A stretch of DNA of 7,077 nt from Clostridiales bacterium (GCA_019415925.1 DXYG01000102.1:1-7077); one strand, 5' to 3'; counted from the first letter of the stretch, positions 1-6,042 are shown. Numbers and translations: made by a program. The notes: generated by a model not told the origin, from the sequence alone.

Positions 1-60
1 CCTCAGTCATTTTGTAGGCAAAATGACAGCTCCCCTCAAAAAGGGGAGCCTTGGAGCAGG
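1..60. repeat. Tandem double-hairpin intergenic repeat, probably cut by the window edge
   Basis: Two perfect inverted repeats lie back to back. The first has GTCATTTTG at 6-14 and its complement at 19-27 around a 4-base loop. The second has GCTCCCCT at 29-36 and AGGGGAGC at 42-49 around a 5-base loop. Only one base separates them. Neither hairpin is followed by a T-run, so they do not look like ordinary intrinsic terminators. From memory, the layout CCTCAGTCA-hairpin-ACAGCTCCCCT-hairpin-GGGGAGCC recurs in many gut clostridial genomes as a dispersed palindromic element, but I cannot count copies from one window. The outer boundary on the left is not visible. Confidence 0.7.
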
Positions 61-86
61 ATTAAAAGTTTAATGGTATATTAAAT

Positions 87-467
87 ATGAATTTACCAAG
101 AAATAAACAAAATTTGAATTTAGCAAAAGCATTAAGAAAAAATATGACAAAAGAGGAAAAGCACCTTTGGTACGATTTTTTAAGAATTTGTCCGTTCCGT
201 TTTCGCAGACAGGAACTGATTGGAAACTATATTGCCGATTTCTATTGCGATAAGGCAATGTTAGTGATTGAAATTGACGGTTCACAGCATTATGAACCAG
301 ATGCTTTGGGGTATGACCAAAAAAGGACAGATTTTTTTAATTCACTTAATATAGATGTGTTGAGATTTACAAATATTGATGTGGCTAAAAATTTTGAAGG
401 TGTCTGCGAAACGATACTTTTAAATGTTAATAAACGTGTAAAATTTGTTAATGAAAAAATAAATTAA
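87..467 (+). CDS. DUF559 / Vsr-like PD-(D/E)XK nuclease-fold protein
   Basis: This encodes a 126-residue protein of the DUF559 (endonuclease domain-containing) family, related in fold to the very-short-patch-repair endonuclease Vsr. An N-terminal helix segment (residues 12-34, with LRKNMTKEE and LW) precedes the core: FRRQ at 39-42, IGNYIADFYC at 45-54 and VIEIDGSQH at 60-68. D51, E62, D64 and H68 are the likely metal-site residues. RFTN at 93-96 and a closing amphipathic helix complete the domain, and the length is normal for the family, so the gene looks intact. No Shine-Dalgarno sequence is visible before the ATG, only the AT-rich stretch 77-86. Composition is AT-rich (18 of 60 G+C at 121-180, against 31 of 60 in a serA stretch at 5041-5100). 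It lies between the repeat at 1-60 and the aldolase gene, whose start is 22 bases downstream. The biological role of DUF559 proteins is not established. DNA cleavage or repair is inferred from the fold, and acquisition by transfer is possible. Confidence 0.85.
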   Translation: MNLPRNKQNLNLAKALRKNMTKEEKHLWYDFLRICPFRFRRQELIGNYIADFYCDKAMLVIEIDGSQHYEPDALGYDQKRTDFFNSLNIDVLRFTNIDVAKNFEGVCETILLNVNKRVKFVNEKIN

Positions 468-473
468 ATTCAT

Positions 474-480
474 AAAGGAG
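474..480 (+). promoter_or_regulatory. Ribosome binding site of the aldolase gene
   Basis: AAAGGAG lies 9 bases before the ATG at 490. It supports that start and sits in the 22-base gap after the DUF559 stop. The contrast with the missing site before the DUF559 gene suggests the aldolase is the better-translated of the two. Confidence 0.8.
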
Positions 481-489
481 ATAAATTTT

Positions 490-1470
490 ATGGCACAGAA
501 GGGTGATTTACTGTCGGTAAGACAGGATATACGAGTAGTTGACGCAACAATCCGTGACGGCGGACTCTGCAACAATTTCAGATTTGACGACAAGTTCATC
601 AAGGATTTGTACGAGGCAAACGTAAAAGCAGGCGTTGACTATATGGAGTTCGGTTACAAGGCTTCAAAGGAGCTTTTTGACGAAAAGGAATTCGGAAAGT
701 GGAAGTTCTGTAACGACGCTGACATCAGAAAAATTGTCGGCGACAATAAGACAAAGCTGAAAATTGCAGTTATGGCTGACGTTGGAAGAACTGATTTTGA
801 GAAGGACATTATCCCTAAAAAGGACAGCCCGATTGACCTTGTCAGAATTGCAACCTACATCAACACAATTCCTGCGGCTATCGAGATGATTGAGGACTGC
901 GCTAAAAAGGGCTATGAAACTACAATCAACATTATGGCTGTTTCAAAGGCAAAGACCGAGGACATTGTTACTGCGCTTGAAATTCTCGGACAGAGTCCCG
1001 TTAACGCTTTCTACATTGTTGACAGCTACGGCGCACTCTATCCCGAGGAGTCAAGAAAGCTTGCAGAGCTTTACTGCTCAATCGCAGACAAATACAACAA
1101 GGCTGTCGGAATCCACGCACACAACAATCAGCAGCTTGCTTTTGCAAATACAATTGAGGCTATGACTCAGGGCGCAAGCTACCTTGACGCTACAGTTGAC
1201 GGAATGGGCAGAGGTGCAGGCAACTGCGCACTTGAGCTTTTGCTCGGCTTCCTCAAGAATCCTAAGTATAAGGTTGACCCGATTCTCAAAATTATTGAGG
1301 AACATACTCATAAGCTCAAGGAGGACGGCGTAAAATGGGGATATGATATTCCTTATATGCTCACAGGTCAGTTCAATACTCACCCTCGTCCTGCAATTTC
1401 GTTTGTAAATGACGACAGACAGGATTATTCACGCTTCAGCAACGAGCTTTTTGATATTATTAATTCATAA
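490..1470 (+). CDS. DRE-TIM metallolyase-type aldolase (HMGL-like / 4-hydroxy-2-oxovalerate aldolase-like)
   Basis: This encodes a 326-residue cytoplasmic TIM-barrel enzyme of the HMGL-like family, which includes HMG-CoA lyase, isopropylmalate synthase and 4-hydroxy-2-oxovalerate aldolase. The signature DATIRDGG is at residues 18-25, where R22 and D23 are the expected catalytic and metal-site residues. IVDSYG (176-181) matches the strand carrying the D-S/T-x-G motif. HAHNN (209-213) supplies two metal-binding histidines, and DGMGRGAGN (237-245) is the typical glycine-rich C-terminal barrel motif. The fold and a divalent-metal aldol or retro-aldol mechanism follow from these. The substrate does not. 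The acetaldehyde dehydrogenase partner that accompanies true 4-hydroxy-2-oxovalerate aldolases is not adjacent, and there is no acyl-CoA or leucine-pathway neighbour. The segment after about residue 280 (WGYDIPYMLTGQFNTHPRP) resembles the uncharacterised 'aldolase catalytic domain-containing' branch. pyrF follows after 77 bases. No terminator is seen between them, so co-transcription is possible. Confidence 0.85.
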   Translation: MAQKGDLLSVRQDIRVVDATIRDGGLCNNFRFDDKFIKDLYEANVKAGVDYMEFGYKASKELFDEKEFGKWKFCNDADIRKIVGDNKTKLKIAVMADVGRTDFEKDIIPKKDSPIDLVRIATYINTIPAAIEMIEDCAKKGYETTINIMAVSKAKTEDIVTALEILGQSPVNAFYIVDSYGALYPEESRKLAELYCSIADKYNKAVGIHAHNNQQLAFANTIEAMTQGASYLDATVDGMGRGAGNCALELLLGFLKNPKYKVDPILKIIEEHTHKLKEDGVKWGYDIPYMLTGQFNTHPRPAISFVNDDRQDYSRFSNELFDIINS

Positions 1471-1496
1471 AAGACAAACAACAATTTCGTTGGAAA

Positions 1497-1517
1497 CATT
1501 TGAATTATGAACAAATG
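1497..1517. other. Weak hairpin in the aldolase-pyrF spacer
   Basis: CATTTG at 1497-1502 can pair with CAAATG at 1512-1517 across a 9-base loop, 18 bases before the pyrF ribosome binding site. The stem is short and AT-rich with no T-run, so it is not a convincing terminator or attenuator. No PyrR-type anti-antiterminator consensus and no confident promoter were found in this 77-base gap. Confidence 0.25.
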
Positions 1518-1534
1518 ACATGACGGACTAAAAA

Positions 1535-1539
1535 AGGAG
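1535..1539 (+). promoter_or_regulatory. Ribosome binding site of pyrF
   Basis: AGGAG within an A-rich run lies 8 bases before the ATG at 1548. It fixes the pyrF start. Confidence 0.8.
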
Positions 1540-1547
1540 AGTAGAAA

Positions 1548-2483
1548 ATGGCATTTGACAGACTTATTGAAAAAATTGTGGAAATGCAGAACCCAACTGT
1601 TGCAGGTCTTGACCCGAAGCTCGACTATGTTCCTGCTTCAATCAAGAAGGCTTGCTTTGCAAAATACGGAAAAACGCTTGACGGAGCGGCTGCGGCACTC
1701 TTTGAGTTCAACAAGGCGCTGATTGATTCGCTTTGCGACATTGTTCCGGCAATCAAGCCGCAGGCTGCATATTATGAAATGTACGGCTGGCAGGGCGTAA
1801 AGGCACTCTGCGATACAATCGCCTACGCAAAATCAAAGGGAATGTTCGTAATCACAGACGGCAAGCGCAACGACATCGGCACAACAATGGAGGCTTACGC
1901 AACGGCTCACCTCGGCACAACCGACGTTGCAGGCGAGCAGATTGACGCTTTCGGTGCTGACGCACTCACAGTAAACGGCTACCTCGGAACCGACGGTATC
2001 AAGCCGCTTGCAAGCGTTTGCAGTGAAAAGGATAAGGGCATTTTCGTGCTTGTAAAGACCTCTAACCCAAGCTCGGGCGAGCTTCAGGATATGAAGCTTG
2101 ACAGTGACGAAACCGTTTACGAGCATATGGGCAGAATGTGCGAGAACTGGGGAGAGGAGCTTACGGGCAAGTACGGCTACTCGGCTGTTGGCGCAGTTGT
2201 CGGCGCAACCTATCCCGAACAGCTTAAAGAGATGAGGGCAAAGCTCCCGCACACCTTCTTCCTCGTTCCCGGCTACGGCGCACAGGGCGGCGGTGCAGAG
2301 GACGTTAAAAATGCGTTTGACGAAAACGGCCTCGGCGCAATCATCAATTCAAGCCGTGGTATTATGTGCGCTTGGAAAAAGCAGAACCTTACAGAAGAGG
2401 ATTTTGCACAGGCTGCACGTAATGAGGCAATCAGAATGAGAGATGAAATCATCACTGCAATCGGTGAAATTACGGTTGGCTGA
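1548..2483 (+). CDS. pyrF: Orotidine 5'-phosphate decarboxylase, type 2
   Basis: This enzyme converts orotidine 5'-phosphate to UMP, the last step of de novo UMP synthesis, in the cytoplasm. The 311-residue length matches the longer type 2 family rather than the roughly 230-240-residue type 1 enzymes. GLDPK at 20-24 is the first substrate-contact strand. DGKRNDIGTT at 104-113 holds the catalytic D-x-K-x-x-D set (D104, K106, D109). VLVKTSNPSS at 167-176, VVGATYP at 217-223, and VPGYGAQGGG (240-249) with SSRG (268-271) form the phosphate-binding end of the barrel, with R270 the likely phosphate ligand. All key residues are present. Clostridia often place pyrF beside pyrK and pyrD. Here an aldolase lies upstream and a membrane acyltransferase begins 4 bases after the stop, so the gene stands apart from the rest of its pathway, at least within this window. 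Confidence 0.95.
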   Translation: MAFDRLIEKIVEMQNPTVAGLDPKLDYVPASIKKACFAKYGKTLDGAAAALFEFNKALIDSLCDIVPAIKPQAAYYEMYGWQGVKALCDTIAYAKSKGMFVITDGKRNDIGTTMEAYATAHLGTTDVAGEQIDAFGADALTVNGYLGTDGIKPLASVCSEKDKGIFVLVKTSNPSSGELQDMKLDSDETVYEHMGRMCENWGEELTGKYGYSAVGAVVGATYPEQLKEMRAKLPHTFFLVPGYGAQGGGAEDVKNAFDENGLGAIINSSRGIMCAWKKQNLTEEDFAQAARNEAIRMRDEIITAIGEITVG

Positions 2484-2487
2484 TTGT

Positions 2488-3561
2488 ATGGACAGCGTTA
2501 AAACTATTAAAACTGCAAATAATCAGCGAATAGGCTATCTTGACTCGGTCAAGGGAATTGCCGTGCTGATTGTAGTGTTTTATCATATTGAGGCAAACTG
2601 GAATTCTTTGCTTACAAGGTGGTACACACCGTTTATGCTTGCGGTTTTCTTCTGCGTAAGCGGTATGCTGCTTGACGTGAACAAGGAGAAAAGGAAGAGC
2701 AAGCCGTTTAAGGAGCTTATCATAAAAGACGCTAAAAGCCTTTTGTATCCTTACTTTACCTTTTCGGCTCTGATTATACTTGTTCTGGCTCTCAGAGGTG
2801 AGTCGCCACGCTATCTGCTCAGTGCCGTTATTTATACGGTTTCGTTATGCGGCTACGGTGCTCCTTGGTTTTTTCCTTCGTTGTTTTTGTCAAAAATTGT
2901 CTTTACGCTGATTGAGCGTAATGTAAAAAAGAAGTCGGTGCTGTTGCTGATAATTGCATCCTTTATTGTCTGCGTTTCTTTTGTGACGATTTTTATAAAC
3001 GGCAACCCGATTTTTAACACCTCGGTACCTATGAAATTGCTCAGGCAGACTGCGTATATGCTGCTGAGAATTTCATTGGGAACAACATTCCTGTTTGTCG
3101 GATATTATTTTAACAGGGTGATAAACGGTAAATATTTTAACGAAAATCAGGTAAAATTTACGGTTATTTCAATAATTCTGTTTTTTGTAAATTTTATTCC
3201 GAGCAGTTTTAACAGCAACATTGATATCCGAGGAGGAGTCGGAAATCCGCTTATATATTTTCCGACGGCTCTTGTCGGCTCGCTGACTATGATAATAATC
3301 TGCAAGGCGTTTTTTGATAAATGCAGGGTGCTGCAATTTTTCGGCAGAAATTCGATTATTATTTTTTGCACTCATTCAACGCTCGGTGTAATTTATATGA
3401 TTCGCCTTTTGTGCTATCACCTGTTCGGAATCAGCAGCAACGGTTATCCCGAGGTATTGCTGTTCTTTGTTCTTGTTATGGCGGTTGAAATAATTATGGT
3501 TTTTGTCATTAACAGATTTCTGCCGTTTCTGGTTAAAATGCCGTCATTCAAAAGAAAATAA
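2488..3561 (+). CDS. Acyltransferase 3 family integral membrane protein (probable O-acetyltransferase)
   Basis: This encodes a 357-residue polytopic membrane protein of the acyltransferase 3 family (OafA/NolL-like), which moves acetyl or other acyl groups onto extracellular or lipid-linked glycans. The family opening motif is clear: YLDSVKGIAVLIVVFYHI at residues 17-34, with H33 the expected essential histidine. About ten hydrophobic segments follow, near 21-36, 48-63, 86-103, 109-121, 126-141, 150-170, 187-206, 224-238, 256-272 and 322-345. APWFFPSLF (125-133) and FGRNSIIIFCTH (285-296) match conserved NolL-type segments. I chose the ATG at 2488, 4 bases after the pyrF stop. An in-frame ATG at 2443 would overlap pyrF by 41 bases and add 15 residues before the conserved region. 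No strong ribosome binding site supports either, so translation may be coupled to pyrF. It is more AT-rich than its neighbours (14 of 60 G+C at 3121-3180). The acceptor glycan is unknown. Confidence 0.85.
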   Translation: MDSVKTIKTANNQRIGYLDSVKGIAVLIVVFYHIEANWNSLLTRWYTPFMLAVFFCVSGMLLDVNKEKRKSKPFKELIIKDAKSLLYPYFTFSALIILVLALRGESPRYLLSAVIYTVSLCGYGAPWFFPSLFLSKIVFTLIERNVKKKSVLLLIIASFIVCVSFVTIFINGNPIFNTSVPMKLLRQTAYMLLRISLGTTFLFVGYYFNRVINGKYFNENQVKFTVISIILFFVNFIPSSFNSNIDIRGGVGNPLIYFPTALVGSLTMIIICKAFFDKCRVLQFFGRNSIIIFCTHSTLGVIYMIRLLCYHLFGISSNGYPEVLLFFVLVMAVEIIMVFVINRFLPFLVKMPSFKRK

Positions 3562-3620
3562 TTTTGGCAAAATCACTATATAATCAATTTATTTTTCTAT
3601 GTACAAATTCGCCGTTATTG

Positions 3621-3649
3621 TTGACTTTGTTAAAATATAGGCGTATAAT
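3621..3649 (+). promoter_or_regulatory. Near-consensus vegetative sigma factor promoter of serCA
   Basis: TTGACT at 3621-3626 and TATAAT at 3644-3649 are separated by exactly 17 bases. That is five of six matches at -35 and a perfect -10. Transcription would begin near 3656, leaving an untranslated leader of about 87 bases before serC. This is the best promoter in the window. It lies in the 181-base spacer 3562-3742, which shows no terminator for the upstream acyltransferase. Confidence 0.8.
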
Positions 3650-3669
3650 TTAAATGTTAAACTATAGGC
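3629..3669. repeat. Direct repeat around the serCA -10 box, candidate operator
   Basis: GTTAAAATATAGGC at 3629-3642 recurs as GTTAAACTATAGGC at 3656-3669, 13 of 14 bases identical, with a 27-base period. The first copy fills most of the -35/-10 spacer and the second begins at the predicted transcription start. Two like half-sites flanking the -10 box are well placed for a repressor or other DNA-binding regulator. No regulator is encoded in the window, and chance similarity in AT-rich DNA cannot be excluded. Confidence 0.45.
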
Positions 3670-3696
3670 AATGCTGCACAATAAAATGCGGTTGCC
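3667..3696 (+). promoter_or_regulatory. Hairpin in the serC leader
   Basis: GGCAA at 3667-3671 pairs with TTGCC at 3692-3696. One T-G wobble extends that stem, and an inner GCA/TGC helix follows past a small internal loop. It would form about 11 bases from the predicted transcript 5' end. There is no following T-run, no T-box consensus and no recognised riboswitch core, so a role in message stability or protein binding is more likely than attenuation. Confidence 0.35.
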
Positions 3697-3727
3697 GAAA
3701 ATAATTTAAAATTCTTTAAATAAATAA

Positions 3728-3733
3728 AGGGAG
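3728..3733 (+). promoter_or_regulatory. Ribosome binding site of serC
   Basis: AGGGAG lies 9 bases before the ATG at 3743 and supports that start. Confidence 0.8.
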
Positions 3734-3742
3734 ATTTTAGAC

Positions 3743-4828
3743 ATGGCAAGAGTTTACAATTTTTCTGCAGGCCCGTCAATGTTACCTGAGTCTGTACTTA
3801 AAAAAGCAGCGGCTGAAATGCTCGACTATGAGGGCAGCGGTCAGAGCGTAATGGAGATGTCGCACCGCTCAAAAATTTACGGTACAATTATTGAGGGTGC
3901 AGAGGCTCTTTTAAGAGAGGTTATGAATATCCCCGACAACTACAAGGTGCTTTTCCTTCAGGGCGGCGCTTCAACACAGTTTGCAGCAATTCCTATGAAC
4001 CTTATGACAAAAAGCGGTAAGGCTGACTATGTAATCACAGGTCAGTGGGCTAAGAAGGCTCACGCAGAGGCAGCTCGTTACGGCGAAGCTAATGTTGTTG
4101 CTTCTTCGTCTGACAAGACCTTCTCATACATACCCAAGCTCGATCCTTCGACCTTTACAAAGGACGCTGACTACTTCTACATTTGTATGAATAATACTAT
4201 CTACGGAACAGTATATAACGAGCTTCCCGATACAGGCGACGTTCCGCTTGTTGCGGATATTTCTTCCTGCATTCTTTCAAGACCTATTGACGTTTCAAAG
4301 TTTGGCGTTCTTTATGCCGGCGCACAGAAGAATATGGCTCCCGCAGGTCTTACTGTTGTTATCGTTCGTGAGGACTTAATCGGCAATGCTATGGACATTA
4401 CTCCTACAATGCTCAACTGGAAAACTCACGCTGATAACGGCTCAATGTTCAACACTCCACCCTGCTACACAATCTATATTGCTAAGCTCGTTTTAGAGTG
4501 GATTAAAAATGAGGTCGGCGGTCTTGACAAGATGTATGAGCTGAACAAGAAGAAGGCTGACCTTCTTTACGGTTTCCTCGATAGCTCAGAAATGTTCAAG
4601 GGCACAGTTGTTCCCGAGGACCGTTCGCTTATGAACGTTCCGTTTGTAACAGGGGATTCTGACTTAGACGCAAAATTTGTTAAGGAAGCTACAGACGCAG
4701 GCTTTGTAAACATCAAAGGTCACCGCAGTGTAGGCGGTATGAGAGCTTCAATCTACAACGCTATGCCTTATGAGGGCGTTGAAAAGCTCGTTGAGTTTAT
4801 GAAGAAATTTGAAGCTGACAATAAATAA
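3743..4828 (+). CDS. serC: Phosphoserine aminotransferase
   Basis: This encodes a 361-residue PLP enzyme that transfers the amino group of glutamate to 3-phosphohydroxypyruvate, giving phosphoserine, the second step of serine synthesis. In many bacteria the same enzyme also acts on the equivalent intermediate of PLP synthesis. The sequence is a full-length class V aminotransferase of the SerC branch. NFSAGPSMLP at 6-15 is the family's hallmark start, MSHRS (39-43) follows, QGGAST (73-78) binds the cofactor phosphate, and W102 is the ring-stacking position. ADISS at 171-175 contains the pyridine-nitrogen aspartate D172. YAGAQKN at 191-197 contains the PLP lysine K196. GHRSVGGMRASIYNAMP (326-342) holds the substrate-binding arginine. 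All key residues are intact. The gene is first in the serCA unit, downstream of a strong promoter and a structured leader. serA follows after 59 bases with no terminator between. Confidence 0.97.
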   Translation: MARVYNFSAGPSMLPESVLKKAAAEMLDYEGSGQSVMEMSHRSKIYGTIIEGAEALLREVMNIPDNYKVLFLQGGASTQFAAIPMNLMTKSGKADYVITGQWAKKAHAEAARYGEANVVASSSDKTFSYIPKLDPSTFTKDADYFYICMNNTIYGTVYNELPDTGDVPLVADISSCILSRPIDVSKFGVLYAGAQKNMAPAGLTVVIVREDLIGNAMDITPTMLNWKTHADNGSMFNTPPCYTIYIAKLVLEWIKNEVGGLDKMYELNKKKADLLYGFLDSSEMFKGTVVPEDRSLMNVPFVTGDSDLDAKFVKEATDAGFVNIKGHRSVGGMRASIYNAMPYEGVEKLVEFMKKFEADNK

Positions 4829-4839
4829 TTTATATTTTT

Positions 4840-4855
4840 GTATGGTTTATCATAC
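4840..4855 (+). other. Small hairpin in the serC-serA gap
   Basis: GTATG at 4840-4844 pairs with CATAC at 4851-4855 over a 6-base loop. The stem is short and not followed by a T-run, so read-through into serA is expected. It could modestly affect message processing or stability between the two genes. Confidence 0.25.
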
Positions 4856-4874
4856 GCACAAACATATATTAAAA

Positions 4875-4878
4875 AGGA
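4875..4878 (+). promoter_or_regulatory. Ribosome binding site that decides the serA start
   Basis: AGGA after an A-run lies 9 bases before the ATG at 4888. The upstream in-frame TTG at 4879 abuts the motif directly and cannot use it, so the ATG is the better start. Confidence 0.7.
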
Positions 4879-4887
4879 TTGATTACA

Positions 4888-6042
4888 ATGTTCAATATTC
4901 TGACATTAAATAAAATTTCAAGCATCGGCACAAGCCGTCTCGGTGAAAACTACACCTACGGCGACGACGTTCAGAACCCCGATGCAGTGCTCGTAAGAAG
5001 TGCGTCAATGCACGAAATGGAGTTTGACAGCAACCTCCTTGCAATTGCAAGAGCAGGTGCAGGCACAAACAACATTCCCAAGGACAAATGCTCCGAGCAG
5101 GGCATTGTTGTTTTCAACACTCCCGGTGCTAACGCAAACGCAGTTAAAGAGCTTGTTATCGCAGGTATGCTCCTCTCTTCAAGAAAGATTACAGAGGGTA
5201 TCGACTGGGCAAAAACTCTCAAGGGCAACGGCGACGCTGTCGGCAAAATGGTTGAAAAGGGCAAGAGCCAGTTCGTAGGTCCCGAGCTTAAGGGCAAAAC
5301 TCTCGGTGTAATCGGACTCGGTGCAATCGGTATTCTTGTTGCTAACTGTGCCGTTGCTCTCGGTATGAGCGTTGTCGGCTTTGACCCCTTTATGTCCGTT
5401 CCCAACGCTTTAAGACTTGACCCCGCTGTTAAGCTTATGAAGAGCAACGAGGAAGTTATGGTTAACTGCGATTACCTCACAATCCACGTTCCGCTTACTC
5501 CCGATACAAAGGACCTTGTTGACGCTGATATGATTGCAAAGATGAGAGACGGCGTTCGCATTCTCAATTTCAGCCGTGACGGTCTTGTAAATTCAACCGC
5601 AGTTCTTGAAGCACTCAAGAGCGGCAAGGTTGCAAAGTACGTTACCGACTTCGGTACAGACGATATTCTCGGCGAGGAGAATGTAATCTGTATGCCGCAC
5701 CTCGGTGCATCAACTCCCGAAAGTGAAGAAAACTGCGCTGTTATGGCTTGCAACCAGGTTATGGAGTACCTCGAAAACGGCAACATCATCAACTCTGTAA
5801 ACTATCCTGCAATTTCACTTGCAAGAACAAGCGAAGGTGACACACGTTTCTGCGTAATGCACAAGAACGTTCCCGAGCTTCTCAAGAAGGTTCTTACAGA
5901 GCTCAGCGGCAACGTTGAAAATATGCTTTCAAAGAGCAGAGGCGACTACGCTTACACAATCATTGACGTTGCAGGCGCAGACAAGGCTGACGCAGACAAG
6001 ATTGCGGCAGTTGACGGCGTTATCAGAGTAAGAGTTATCTGA
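4888..6042 (+). CDS. serA: D-3-phosphoglycerate dehydrogenase, short form with C-terminal ACT-like region
   Basis: This 384-residue cytoplasmic enzyme oxidises 3-phosphoglycerate to 3-phosphohydroxypyruvate with NAD, the committed step of serine synthesis and the step before SerC. The N-terminal substrate domain includes VRSAS (36-40) and GAGTNNIP (57-64). The Rossmann motif GLGAIG is at 143-148, with D166 ending the second strand as the NAD-ribose acidic residue. FSRDG (228-232) places the catalytic arginine at R230, and PHLGAST (270-276) the catalytic histidine at H271. Counting from R230 by the E. coli spacing, the usual active-site glutamate position falls on D259 (TDFGTDD, 253-259), and the loop to the histidine is shorter. 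Residues about 315-384 (FCVMHKNVPELLKKV, then a TIIDV strand and a GVIRVRVI end) look like an ACT-type domain, so serine feedback is plausible but unproven. The terminator 36 bases after the stop ends the serCA unit. Confidence 0.95.
   Translation: MFNILTLNKISSIGTSRLGENYTYGDDVQNPDAVLVRSASMHEMEFDSNLLAIARAGAGTNNIPKDKCSEQGIVVFNTPGANANAVKELVIAGMLLSSRKITEGIDWAKTLKGNGDAVGKMVEKGKSQFVGPELKGKTLGVIGLGAIGILVANCAVALGMSVVGFDPFMSVPNALRLDPAVKLMKSNEEVMVNCDYLTIHVPLTPDTKDLVDADMIAKMRDGVRILNFSRDGLVNSTAVLEALKSGKVAKYVTDFGTDDILGEENVICMPHLGASTPESEENCAVMACNQVMEYLENGNIINSVNYPAISLARTSEGDTRFCVMHKNVPELLKKVLTELSGNVENMLSKSRGDYAYTIIDVAGADKADADKIAAVDGVIRVRVI

Noticed and set aside
70..285. Minus-strand open frame opposite the DUF559 gene
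   Set aside because: It has no recognisable domain and fully overlaps a gene with clear DUF559 motifs.
1471..1547. PyrR-type attenuator ahead of pyrF
   Set aside because: The spacer has only a weak 6-bp AT-rich hairpin and lacks the PyrR-binding consensus and a terminator stem.
1833..2252. 139-codon open frame on the minus strand opposite pyrF
   Set aside because: The cysteine- and valine-rich translation mirrors pyrF codons, and the pyrF catalytic motifs lie exactly in this interval.
2443..2487. Upstream ATG for the acyltransferase
   Set aside because: It would overlap pyrF by 41 bases and add residues outside the conserved family start. The ATG at 2488 gives the usual short N-terminus, although ribosome-site evidence is weak for both.
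3561..3573. ATTTT-GGC-AAAAT inverted repeat after the acyltransferase stop, as a terminator
   Set aside because: A 5-bp all-AT stem with a 3-base loop and no following T-run would not terminate transcription.
3579..3584. Second TATAAT in the acyltransferase-serC spacer
   Set aside because: No -35 box lies 16-18 bases upstream, and the TTGACT/TATAAT pair at 3621-3649 is far better.
3650..3742. T-box or serine riboswitch ahead of serC
   Set aside because: There is no T-box GGTGG-type core and no terminator/antiterminator pair, and the leader is too short for a T-box.
4879..4887. TTG start for serA
   Set aside because: It is immediately next to the AGGA motif with no spacing. The ATG at 4888 has proper spacing and begins the first beta strand.
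4971..5447. 158-codon open frame on the minus strand opposite serA
   Set aside because: It is a shadow of serA codon structure. The translation is low-complexity in S, T, P and L with no family motif, and serA is unambiguous on the other strand.
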